Source: Pseudomonadota bacterium
GTDB taxonomy: Bacteria; Pseudomonadota; Alphaproteobacteria; Rhizobiales; Rhizobiaceae
Length of the DNA: 18,532 nt
Reading direction: 5' to 3'
NCBI GenBank assembly: GCA_023419535.1
Contig: JAEZXX010000068.1
Location: 1 to 18,532 of the forward strand
Shown in pieces: positions 1 through 6,725 of this stretch; positions within the stretch are counted from its first letter, which is position 1; the number at the start of each line of letters is the position of its first letter. Position numbers and translations under genes: made by a program. The notes beneath the pieces were generated by a model. It was given only the letters and a program-made list of their open reading frames with translations, searched no databases and had not been told where the DNA came from.

Positions 1-545
1 TGGCCCCGCGCCAGCGCGATCAGCCCGGGCGGGCGGGGGCCGCCCGAGAGCTGGTGCGGGAAGCTCTTCAGCCGCGTTTCGGGGTCGCGGATGCCGACCT
101 GGGTCAGGAGCTCCAGCGTGCGGGTCCGCGCCTCGCGCTCGGAGATGCCGCGGTGGATGCGAAGCACCTCGCCGATCTGCCGCTCGACCGTGTGGAGCGG
201 ATTGAGCGAGCTCATCGGCTCCTGGAAGATCATCGAGATCTCGTTGCCGCGCACGGCGCGAAGGCCTCTGTCGTCGACCTTGAGGAGGTCCTTCTCTCCG
301 ACGACGATCTCACCCGACGGGTGGCTGGCCGCGGGGTAGGGCAGAAGCTTGAGGATCGAGAGCGCCGTCACGCTCTTGCCCGAGCCGGATTCCCCGACGA
401 GCGCCACCGTCTCGCCCTGGCCGATCTGGAAGGAGACGCGGTCGACGGCCGTGGTTGTCCTCCCCCCCTGGTGGAAGGCGACGGAAAGGTCCCGCACGGA
501 CAGGAGCGGCGCGGCCGTGGGCGCGATATCGGGGGTGGCGCTCAA
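1..545 (-). CDS. yejF: Peptide ABC transporter ATP-binding protein YejF, N-terminal part (cut by window edge)
   Basis: This is the ATPase that would power the YejBE permease at the inner face of the membrane. The first 181 residues are present. Seen: Walker A GESGSGKS at residues 51-58, a Q-loop in MIFQEPMSSLNP (Q108), and the start of the ABC signature LSGG at 166-169. YejF proteins normally carry two ATPase halves over about 540 residues, so only part of the first half is here. I chose the TTG start because the frame opens as MSATPDIAP, AGGAG lies 7 bases upstream, and the TTG shares two bases with the TGA of the upstream CDF gene (TTGA), a translational-coupling arrangement. After LSGG the residues read PRPPGLIALARG where the family has roughly QRQRVMIAMALA, so the last 40 bases at the window edge look corrupted or degenerate. 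YejF rather than OppD/DppD is inferred from the upstream yejABE genes. Confidence 0.88.
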   Translation of the reverse strand, partial: MSATPDIAPTAAPLLSVRDLSVAFHQGGRTTTAVDRVSFQIGQGETVALVGESGSGKSVTALSILKLLPYPAASHPSGEIVVGEKDLLKVDDRGLRAVRGNEISMIFQEPMSSLNPLHTVERQIGEVLRIHRGISEREARTRTLELLTQVGIRDPETRLKSFPHQLSGGPRPPGLIALARG

Positions 546-1642
546 GCGGGTGCTCCTGCGGCGGTGAGGGCATGGCGGTGGGCGCCGTCATGGTCGTGAC
601 GATGCCGGTCGCCCTGCGAATGACGTCCCGTCGTGCCATCCGAATGGCGTTCCACGACGCCCTGAGAATGGCGGTGCCCGTCGTCATGCGAATGCGCGTC
701 GTGGCCCGGTCCGGCCATGCAGCCGTCTTCGCGGCGGGCCCCGTCGGCGCAGGGCCCGTCGCCCGTCTCCACTTCGATCGTCGCGTGGCTGATGCCGTAG
801 GCGGAGGCGAGTTCGCGCTTGAGCGCGTGGACGGCGAGAGCGGCGTCGGTTCCGTTCTCCAGGCGGGCGTGGAGCGTCGCGGCGAGCTTTTTCGGCGCGA
901 TGGTCCAGACATGGACATGGTGGATGTCGGAGAGGCCCGGCACGGCGGCCGCAAGCGTCGAGCGCATGGCCGACGGGTCGACGCCGGCCGGCGCGCCCTC
1001 GAGGAGAATGTGGGCGGAGGCCTTCACCAGCCGATAAGCGTTGCCGAGGATGATGAGCGAGACGAGGACCGACAGGATCGGGTCGATCGGCGTCCAGCCG
1101 GTGGCGAGGATCGTCACAGAGGCTGCGATGGCGGCGACCGAGCCGAGGAGGTCGCCCATGACGTGGAGGAGGGCGCCGCGCAGGTTCAGATCCTCCTGGT
1201 CGCCGCCGTGCAGCATGACGAACGCCACGACGTTGACGATCAGGCCGCCGATCGCGACCGCGAGCATGGGACCGGCGAGGATCTCGACGGGCGCGTTCAG
1301 GCGCCGGACCGCCTCCACGATGATCCAGGCGGCGATGAAGAAGAGGACGAGGCCGTTGGAGAAGGCGATCAGCACGGGCAGGCGCTGGTAGCCGAAGGTG
1401 CGGGTGGCGGTCGCCGGCCGGGCCGCGAGCACGATCGCGAAATAGGCGAGCGCGAGCCCCGCGAAGTCGACGGCCATGTGCCCGGCATCGGCCAGGAGCG
1501 CGAGCGAGCCGGAGATCAGCCCGCCGACCGCCTCGGCGACCATGAACGAGCCGGTGAGCACCGCCGCCCAGCCAATCCGCGAACGGCTGCCGCCGGAATG
1601 GTCGTGGTGGTCGTGGGAATGGCTGTGCGAGTGACTGGTCAT
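542..1642 (-). CDS. Cation diffusion facilitator (zinc/cobalt-type efflux transporter) with His-rich ends
   Basis: This is a proton-coupled exporter of divalent metal (Zn, possibly Co, Cd or Ni) in the inner membrane. The 366-aa protein has a His-rich N-terminus (HSHSHSHDHHDH, residues 4-15) and about six membrane segments. The paired metal-site motifs HxxxD occur in TM2 (H55, D59) and TM5 (H160, D164), which is the Zn-type signature. A cytoplasmic C-terminal domain follows (HHVHVWTI region). An unusual His-rich tail over roughly residues 311-366 has repeated RHS.G units. The start lies 3 bases after the PIN-toxin stop, and the TGA overlaps the TTG of yejF, so it appears co-transcribed with the peptide transporter. 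ZitB/CzcD/DmeF subfamily cannot be decided from sequence alone. Metal specificity is inferred from the HxxxD/HxxxD pair. Confidence 0.93.
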   Translation of the reverse strand: MTSHSHSHSHDHHDHSGGSRSRIGWAAVLTGSFMVAEAVGGLISGSLALLADAGHMAVDFAGLALAYFAIVLAARPATATRTFGYQRLPVLIAFSNGLVLFFIAAWIIVEAVRRLNAPVEILAGPMLAVAIGGLIVNVVAFVMLHGGDQEDLNLRGALLHVMGDLLGSVAAIAASVTILATGWTPIDPILSVLVSLIILGNAYRLVKASAHILLEGAPAGVDPSAMRSTLAAAVPGLSDIHHVHVWTIAPKKLAATLHARLENGTDAALAVHALKRELASAYGISHATIEVETGDGPCADGARREDGCMAGPGHDAHSHDDGHRHSQGVVERHSDGTTGRHSQGDRHRHDHDGAHRHALTAAGAPA

Positions 1643-1645
1643 CGA

Positions 1646-2074
1646 TCAGATCCCGATCGCGTTCACGTCCCTGATCGCCACCCGCCGCATGCTTCGCGGT
1701 ATGCGAAGCCGTTCGTCGGATGAAATCAGGAGTTCACAGTTGCCGAGTTCGGCGCTGGCGACATGGATCGCATCGACGGCGTGACCTCCATGGTTGGCGC
1801 GCAGTTCCGCGCTCCTCAAGAGAACCGACCGGTCGACCTCGACGACGGTCAGCAGCGCGTCAGACCGCAAGGAGTTCTCATACTTTTCGACCAGCGGCCG
1901 GTTCTTTTCGCGCATGGGCACAACCATCACTTCGGCCAGGGTGATCTCGCTGGTGAAGAAACGCACACCCAATGCGAAACCCCTAATGAAGAACGGCTTC
2001 AGGATATCTTCTTCGCCCTCGGCAAAATGGATAATCGCGTTTGTATCGAGATAGATGTTTCGCACCGGTGACAT
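1646..2074 (-). CDS. PIN-domain toxin (VapC-like ribonuclease)
   Basis: This 142-aa protein belongs to the PIN endoribonuclease family; toxins of this family cleave RNA with a Mg/Mn-binding acidic cluster. Seen: N-terminal YLDTN with D10, E48 in the SEITLAEV segment, D101 in AVDAIHVA, and D120 in LISSDERL. These are the four acidic positions expected of an active PIN domain. The ATG shares one base with the TGA of the upstream 73-aa ORF (TGATG), as is usual for antitoxin-toxin pairs. No good Shine-Dalgarno precedes it, so coupled translation is likely. Base composition here is about half GC, well below the flanking transporter genes, which points to acquisition by transfer. Its position inside the yej operon is unusual. 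Toxin identity is inferred from the PIN fold motifs plus the small upstream partner. Confidence 0.85.
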   Translation of the reverse strand: MSPVRNIYLDTNAIIHFAEGEEDILKPFFIRGFALGVRFFTSEITLAEVMVVPMREKNRPLVEKYENSLRSDALLTVVEVDRSVLLRSAELRANHGGHAVDAIHVASAELGNCELLISSDERLRIPRSMRRVAIRDVNAIGI

Positions 2075-2295
2075 CAGGAGGGTTCATCTCGCAGAGCGCG
2101 GACCCGAGACACGGCCTCTTCAATACTGACGTTTGTCGAGGAAGAAGCACCACGAAGCTGCAGAAAGCCAGGAAGGGGTCTGTGATCTCGGATAACGATC
2201 CTGACCGTAGCCCGAGGTTCTATATCTTGACGGGTTTCGAAAGGGAGATCGCCGGGGTCGCGGTGAAAGAACTTGAGGGGAAGAGTCGGTGGCAT
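2074..2295 (-). CDS. Small protein upstream of PIN toxin, putative antitoxin
   Basis: I do not recognise this 73-aa protein as a named family. It opens MPPTLPLKFF, has a beta-like stretch RATVRIVIRD in the middle, and ends in an amphipathic charged helix (SIEEAVSRVRALRDE). That layout would suit an antitoxin with a small fold followed by a toxin-binding helix. Its TGA overlaps the ATG of the PIN toxin by one base, and its ATG directly follows the TAG of the 72-aa ORF (TAGATG). The position next to a PIN toxin is the main evidence for antitoxin function. Composition is low in GC like the toxin. No obvious ribbon-helix-helix or AbrB DNA-binding motif is seen, so autoregulation cannot be predicted. 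It could instead be an unrelated small protein. Confidence 0.6.
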   Translation of the reverse strand: MPPTLPLKFFHRDPGDLPFETRQDIEPRATVRIVIRDHRPLPGFLQLRGASSSTNVSIEEAVSRVRALRDEPS

Positions 2296-2514
2296 CTAGA
2301 GGTCCCGTTCCGTCTGCCGAACGAAGGCGGAAATGTCGTCGTCGAGATATTGATCGGAGAAATCGTGCGTCGTGGTCTCGTATTCGGAGCCTTCTGGGCC
2401 TTCCTCCTCGATGACGATGTCGACGCGCCATGTCGGGTCCAGACCATCACGTAGATCGGCCGGAAGCCGCCAAGCCGGGTAGTTCAGTGAGATAACCCGC
2501 TTCAGCTTCCTCAT
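2296..2514 (-). CDS. Hypothetical acidic 72-aa protein, first gene of the low-GC cassette
   Basis: No family is recognised. The protein has a basic start (MRKLKRVISLNYP) followed by a strongly acidic body (IVIEEEGPEGSEYE, QYLDDDISAF). It looks soluble, with no signal peptide, membrane segment or Cys. It begins 6 bases after the yejE stop. AGGTGA, which includes that stop codon, sits 6 bases before the ATG and forms a good ribosome binding site, which favours a real gene. Its TAG abuts the ATG of the next ORF. Sharing low GC with the 73-aa ORF and PIN toxin, it likely travelled with them. It could be the true antitoxin or a third component of the module. Alternatively, it and the 73-aa ORF could be parts of one gene split by a stop, though they have no resemblance suggesting this. 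Confidence 0.6.
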   Translation of the reverse strand: MRKLKRVISLNYPAWRLPADLRDGLDPTWRVDIVIEEEGPEGSEYETTTHDFSDQYLDDDISAFVRQTERDL

Positions 2515-2520
2515 CCCAAC

Positions 2521-3726
2521 TCACCTGAAGCTCTTCCGCGGGTCGAAGGCGTCGCGCACGGCCTCGCCGACGAAGACGAGCAGCGACAGCATCACCGACA
2601 ATACCACGAAGCCGGAGATCCCGAGCCAGGGGGCCTGCAGATTGTTGCGCCCTTGCGCGAGGAGTTCGCCGAGCGACGGTGATCCCGGCGGCAGGCCGAA
2701 GCCGAGGAAGTCGAGCGAGGTGAGCGTCGTGATCGAGCCGTTCAGGATGAAGGGCAGGAAGGTGAGGGTTGCCACCATCGCGTTCGGCAACAGATGCCGC
2801 GTGATGATGGTGAAGTCGTTCACGCCGAGCGCCCGCGCCGCGTTGACGTATTCGAAGTTGCGCGCGCGCAGGAACTCGGCGCGCACCACGCCGACGAAGG
2901 CGACCCAGGAGAAGAGCAGCATGATGCCGAGCAGCACCCAGAAGCCCGGCGGCAGGATCGCGGCGACGATCAGGAGGAGGTAGAGGACCGGGATCGCCGA
3001 CCAGATTTCGATGAAGCGCTGGAAGGTGAGGTCCACCCAGCCGCCGAAATAGCCCTGCACCGCCCCGGCGGCCACGCCGATGACTGCGGAGGCCGCGGTC
3101 AGGATCAGGCCGAACAGGACCGAGATCCGGAAGCCGTAGACCAGGCGCGAGAGGACGTCGGGCGCCTGGTCGTCGGTGCCGAGCCAGTTCATGTTGCCGA
3201 AGGTGCAGTTGGGGTCCTCGGCGCCCAGCGGATAGCGCTGGCAGCGCTCTTCCTCGGTCATCGTCCAGGCGGGCGGGGAGGGGGCCGGCGAGGGGATGTC
3301 GTTGTTGACCGAGCGGTAGGAGTAGCGGATCGGCGGCCAGATCGCCCAGCCGTTCGCCGCGATCTCCTCCTGCACGAAGGGGTCGCGGTAGTCCGTCACC
3401 GGCAGGAAGCCGCCGAAGACCTCTTCCGGGTAGTCGACGAAGGTCGGGTAGTAGTATTCGCCGTTGTACTCGACGAGGATCGGCCGGTCGTTGACGAGGA
3501 ACTCGGCGAAGAGCGAGGCGCCGAAAAGGGCGAGGAACACCCAGAGCGCCCAGAAACCGCGCCGGTTGGCCTTGAAGTTCTCCCAGCGCCGCCGGTTGAG
3601 CGGCGAGATGCGCGAACGCCGCAGGACTTCCGCGGGCGGCGCGGCCTGCGCCAGCCCCGCGCTGTCGGCCTGCGCATCCGCGGCCTTCGCCTCTTCGGGC
3701 AGCGGGCGTCCGTCCACCGTGCTCAT
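2521..3726 (-). CDS. yejE: Peptide ABC transporter inner-membrane permease YejE
   Basis: This is one of two permease subunits forming the membrane channel of the Yej peptide importer. The 401-aa protein begins with a soluble, Ala-rich cytoplasmic N-terminus (1-55). An OppC_N-type first membrane helix follows (about 57-78), then a long periplasmic loop with YNGEYYYPTF and NWLGTDDQAPDVLSRLVYG (180-198), as is typical of YejE. The BPD_transp_1 helices then carry the EAA coupling loop EYVNAARALGVNDFTIITR (292-310). Two Cys in the periplasmic loop (C162, C174) could form a disulfide. It starts 2 bases after the yejB stop. Its TGA forms part of the ribosome binding site of the following small ORF, so the low-GC cassette is wired to its translation. 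Length and motifs match the family, so identification is firm. The transported substrate is not visible. Confidence 0.95.
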   Translation of the reverse strand: MSTVDGRPLPEEAKAADAQADSAGLAQAAPPAEVLRRSRISPLNRRRWENFKANRRGFWALWVFLALFGASLFAEFLVNDRPILVEYNGEYYYPTFVDYPEEVFGGFLPVTDYRDPFVQEEIAANGWAIWPPIRYSYRSVNNDIPSPAPSPPAWTMTEEERCQRYPLGAEDPNCTFGNMNWLGTDDQAPDVLSRLVYGFRISVLFGLILTAASAVIGVAAGAVQGYFGGWVDLTFQRFIEIWSAIPVLYLLLIVAAILPPGFWVLLGIMLLFSWVAFVGVVRAEFLRARNFEYVNAARALGVNDFTIITRHLLPNAMVATLTFLPFILNGSITTLTSLDFLGFGLPPGSPSLGELLAQGRNNLQAPWLGISGFVVLSVMLSLLVFVGEAVRDAFDPRKSFR

Positions 3727-3728
3727 GC

Positions 3729-4811
3729 TCAGACCTCCCGCTTCTCGAAGTCGATGCGCGGATCGATCCAGGTGTAGGTGAGGTCGGAGATGAGCGTCGT
3801 CACGAGGCCGATGAGCGAGAAGATGTAGAGGGTCGCGAACACGACCGGATAGTCGCGGCGGTAGATCGATTCGAAGCCGAGGAGCCCCAGCCCGTCGAGC
3901 GAGAAGATGGTCTCAATGAGAAGCGAGCCGGTGAAGAAGGCGCCGATGAAGGCGCCGGGAAAGCCGGCGACGATGATCAGCATGGCGTTGCGGAAGACGT
4001 GCCCGTAGAGGACGCCGCGCTCCGTCAGCCCCTTGGCGCGGGCCGTCGTCACGTACTGCTTGCGGATCTCGTCGAGGAACGAGTTCTTGGTGAGCAGCGT
4101 CGTCGTCGCGAAGGCGGACAGCGCGAGCGCCAGCAGCGGCAACGTCAGGTGCCAGAGATAGTCGAGGATGCGCTCGGGCCAGGAGAGCTGCGCCCAATTG
4201 TCGGAGGTCAGGCCCCTGAGCGGGAACCAGTCGAGGAAGGAGCCGCCGGCAAAGAGCACGATCAGGAGAATGGCGAAGAGGAAACCGGGGATCGCGTAGG
4301 CGACGATGATGACCGCGCTCGTCCAGGTGTCGAAGGCGGACCCCTCCTTCAGCGCCTTGCGGATGCCGAGCGGGATCGAGATGCCGTAGGAGAGGAGGGT
4401 GATCCAGAGGCCCAGCGAGATCGAGACCGGCAGCTTCTCGACGATCAGGTCGATGACGGAGATCGAGCGGAAGTAGCTTTCGCCGAAGTCGAAGCGCAGG
4501 AAGTTCCAGACCATCAGTCCGAAGCGCTCCAGCGGCGGCTTGTCGAAGCCGAACTGGCGTTCCAGCTGCGCGATGAAGGCTGGGTCGAGCCCCTGGGCGC
4601 CGCGATAGCCGGAGCTCTCGGCCCCGGCGCCTTGCGCCTGGAAGTCCGATCCGCCCCCGCCCAGCCGGTCGCCCGCCGTGCCCTGGAGCTGCGCGATGAC
4701 CTGTTCGACCGGGCCGCCGGGCGCGAACTGGATGACGACGAAGGAGATCGCAAGGATGCCGAAGAGGGTCGGCACCATCAGGAGCAGTCGTCGCAGGATG
4801 TAGGCGCCCAT
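3729..4811 (-). CDS. yejB: Peptide ABC transporter inner-membrane permease YejB
   Basis: This is the second permease subunit, pairing with YejE. The 360-aa protein has a start MGAYILRRLLLMVPTLFGI typical of the DppB/OppB/YejB group. It has the Gly-rich periplasmic insert GDRLGGGGSDFQAQG (about 48-62) that marks YejB, followed by the BPD_transp_1 domain. The EAA loop YVTTARAKGLTERGVLYGH lies at residues 253-271. GAAAGG-like AAAGG lies about 6 bases before the ATG. It follows yejA2 by 33 bases and precedes yejE by 2 bases, so the genes are surely one operon. Length is as in the E. coli protein (about 364 aa). No anomaly is seen. Confidence 0.95.
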   Translation of the reverse strand: MGAYILRRLLLMVPTLFGILAISFVVIQFAPGGPVEQVIAQLQGTAGDRLGGGGSDFQAQGAGAESSGYRGAQGLDPAFIAQLERQFGFDKPPLERFGLMVWNFLRFDFGESYFRSISVIDLIVEKLPVSISLGLWITLLSYGISIPLGIRKALKEGSAFDTWTSAVIIVAYAIPGFLFAILLIVLFAGGSFLDWFPLRGLTSDNWAQLSWPERILDYLWHLTLPLLALALSAFATTTLLTKNSFLDEIRKQYVTTARAKGLTERGVLYGHVFRNAMLIIVAGFPGAFIGAFFTGSLLIETIFSLDGLGLLGFESIYRRDYPVVFATLYIFSLIGLVTTLISDLTYTWIDPRIDFEKREV

Positions 4812-4844
4812 GTCGGCCTTTCGTCGTGAAAGTCTGGAAGACCC

Positions 4845-6725
4845 TTAGGTGCGCCCGATGGCGCGAGCCTTGTCCGCGTCGTACCACCAGAGGGATTCGG
4901 GCGGTGCGAAATAGTCCGGCCGCGTCTCGGCGAAGCCGAACATGTCCCAATGCGCGACGTTGTCGACGGCTGCGCCGATATTAGGGACCCAGTGAAGCTC
5001 GGTGCGCACCACCCGGTCGAGGCAGCGGATGGCCGTGACGAGTTCGTCGCGGCTCTGCGCCCGGCCCGCCGCGCGGATCAGCTCGTCCGCCGCCGGATCG
5101 GCCATGCCGGCCAGGTTCCACGACCCCTGCTGCCCCGCCGAGCGCGAGCCGAAGATGTAGGCGAGCGAGTCGGCCGTCGGCGTCGGATTGAGCCCGTAGG
5201 CGGTCAGGATCATGTCGAAGTCGAAGGAGGAGCGCCGCAGCTGGTACTGCGCGGCGTCGACCACGCGCGCCTCCGCCTGAACGCCCACGAGCCGCAGATT
5301 CTCGATCATCGGCCCGTAGACGCGCACCTGCTCGGGATCGCTCATCAGATATTCGAGGCGGAAGGTCTCGCCGGCGGCGTTGACGAGACCTCGGCCCGAG
5401 CGAGTCCACCCCGCCTGCGCCAGAAGCTCGGAGGCCTCGCGCAGGATCTGCCGGTCGCGGCCCGAGCCGTCGGTCACGCGCTGCACCCAGACCTCGCCGA
5501 AGACCTCTGGCGACAGGCGGTCGCGCAAGGGTTCGAGCAGCGCCCGCTCCTCGGCCGAGGGCGCCCCTTCCGCCTTGAACTCGGAGTTCTCGAAGGGTGA
5601 ATCGGCGTGGACTCGCAGCCCGTACATTAAGTTGGCGTTGGTCCATTCGAAGTCGAAGCAGAGATTCAGCGCCCGCCGCACGCGCTTGTCGGCGAAGCGC
5701 TCCCGCCGCTGGTTGAAGGCCCAGCACTGGAAGGACGGGCGGCGGACGCGCGGGAACTCGCTGAGCTTGACGCGCCCCTGCGTCACCGCCGGGAAGCGAT
5801 ACTCCGTCGCCCAGGCGGCGGTGGTGAACTCCTGCCGGTAGGTGACGAGGCCCGCTTGGAACGCCTGCAGCTCGGCCTGCCGGTTGCGGAAGAACTCGAC
5901 CCTCAGCGTCTGGAAATGGTCGAGCCCGCGCGCGAAGGGCATGTCCGCGCCCCAATAGTCGTCGCGCCGCTCGTATTCGATGAAGCGGCCGGGCTCGTAG
6001 GCGCCGACGCGCGACGAACCCGTTCCGGGGATCTCGGTGAAGCCGGTTCGCGCGAACTCGCGGCCCTCGAAGAAGCCGGCGCGCACGATCGGGATCGTCA
6101 GGGCGGAGAGGACGGTCGCGATGGTCTGCTCGCCGGAGAAGCGGATGAAGACGGAGTCCTCGCCCTCGGCACCGACCTCCGTCACCTCGGTCAGGAGCGT
6201 CGAGATCGAAGGGTGTCCCTCGGCCTTCAGCGTCTCGTAGGAGAAGACGACGTCGTCCGGCAGTAGCGTCTCGCCGGTGGAGAAGCGCGCCTCCGGCCGA
6301 AGCTTGAAGGTGAACAGGTTTCCGTCGGCCGACATCGTCACGCTCTGGGCCAGGCAGCCATAGAGCGAGTCCGGCTCGTCGAAGGCGGAGGTCATGAGCC
6401 CTTCGTAGAGACGCTCGATCCGTGGTGGCGCGTTGCCCTGCAGGACGAAGGTGTTCAGCGTGTCGAAGGTCGTCGGCGACTGGTTGAAGTACCAGTAGGG
6501 CACGGTCATCACCATGCGCCCGCCGACGGGCGCGCCCTCGTTCGCATAGTCGAAGCGGGCGTAGTCCGCCGTGTATTTGAGGTCGCCGAAGGCCGAGAGG
6601 CCGTGCAGCGGTGTGTCGGTCGGCACCTGCGCGAAGGAGAGCCGCGGCAGCACCGCGCCGGCCGCGAGCCCGAAGGCGAGCTGGCCGAAATGGCGGCGGG
6701 TGAGACCTCCCAGCGCGACGGTCAC
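4845..6725 (-). CDS. yejA: Second periplasmic peptide-binding protein of the Yej system (YejA-like), Tat-exported
   Basis: This 626-aa extracellular solute-binding protein (SBP_bac_5 family) would deliver peptides or peptide-like compounds to YejBE. The N-terminus carries a twin-arginine signal, LTRRHFGQLAFGLAAGAVLP, with R10-R11 and an A-rich hydrophobic core ending near SFAQ. Export through Tat is therefore predicted. Diagnostic YejA-type stretches include DYARFDYANEGAP, RLYEGLMTSAFDEPDSLYG, GSSRVGAYEPGRFIEYERRDDYWG and CWAFNQRRERFADKRVRRALNLCFDFEW. I chose the GTG at 6725 rather than an upstream start: it is immediately followed by the Tat signal, it overlaps the TGA of yejA1 (GTGA), and GGAAGGGAC lies upstream. 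A longer in-frame opening upstream encodes only Arg/Gly-rich sequence antisense in character. Tandem yejA1-yejA2 genes are known in rhizobial yej operons. The two paralogues probably differ in ligand. Confidence 0.92.
   Translation of the reverse strand: MTVALGGLTRRHFGQLAFGLAAGAVLPRLSFAQVPTDTPLHGLSAFGDLKYTADYARFDYANEGAPVGGRMVMTVPYWYFNQSPTTFDTLNTFVLQGNAPPRIERLYEGLMTSAFDEPDSLYGCLAQSVTMSADGNLFTFKLRPEARFSTGETLLPDDVVFSYETLKAEGHPSISTLLTEVTEVGAEGEDSVFIRFSGEQTIATVLSALTIPIVRAGFFEGREFARTGFTEIPGTGSSRVGAYEPGRFIEYERRDDYWGADMPFARGLDHFQTLRVEFFRNRQAELQAFQAGLVTYRQEFTTAAWATEYRFPAVTQGRVKLSEFPRVRRPSFQCWAFNQRRERFADKRVRRALNLCFDFEWTNANLMYGLRVHADSPFENSEFKAEGAPSAEERALLEPLRDRLSPEVFGEVWVQRVTDGSGRDRQILREASELLAQAGWTRSGRGLVNAAGETFRLEYLMSDPEQVRVYGPMIENLRLVGVQAEARVVDAAQYQLRRSSFDFDMILTAYGLNPTPTADSLAYIFGSRSAGQQGSWNLAGMADPAADELIRAAGRAQSRDELVTAIRCLDRVVRTELHWVPNIGAAVDNVAHWDMFGFAETRPDYFAPPESLWWYDADKARAIGRT

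Larger units (their letters stand above)
1646..2520 (-). other. Low-GC three-gene toxin-antitoxin-like cassette inserted between yejE and the CDF gene
   Basis: Two 60-base blocks counted by hand gave about 48% (from 1981) and 55% (from 2221) GC, against about 70% in yejE (block from 2941). The three genes are the 72-aa ORF, the 73-aa ORF and the PIN toxin. They fill the segment without gaps. No terminal inverted repeats, target duplications or transposase are visible at either edge, so how it arrived is not shown by the sequence. Confidence 0.6.

Noticed and set aside
1646..2520. Insertion sequence or integron as carrier of the low-GC cassette
   Set aside because: No transposase, terminal inverted repeats, target duplication or attC-like structure could be seen at the edges.
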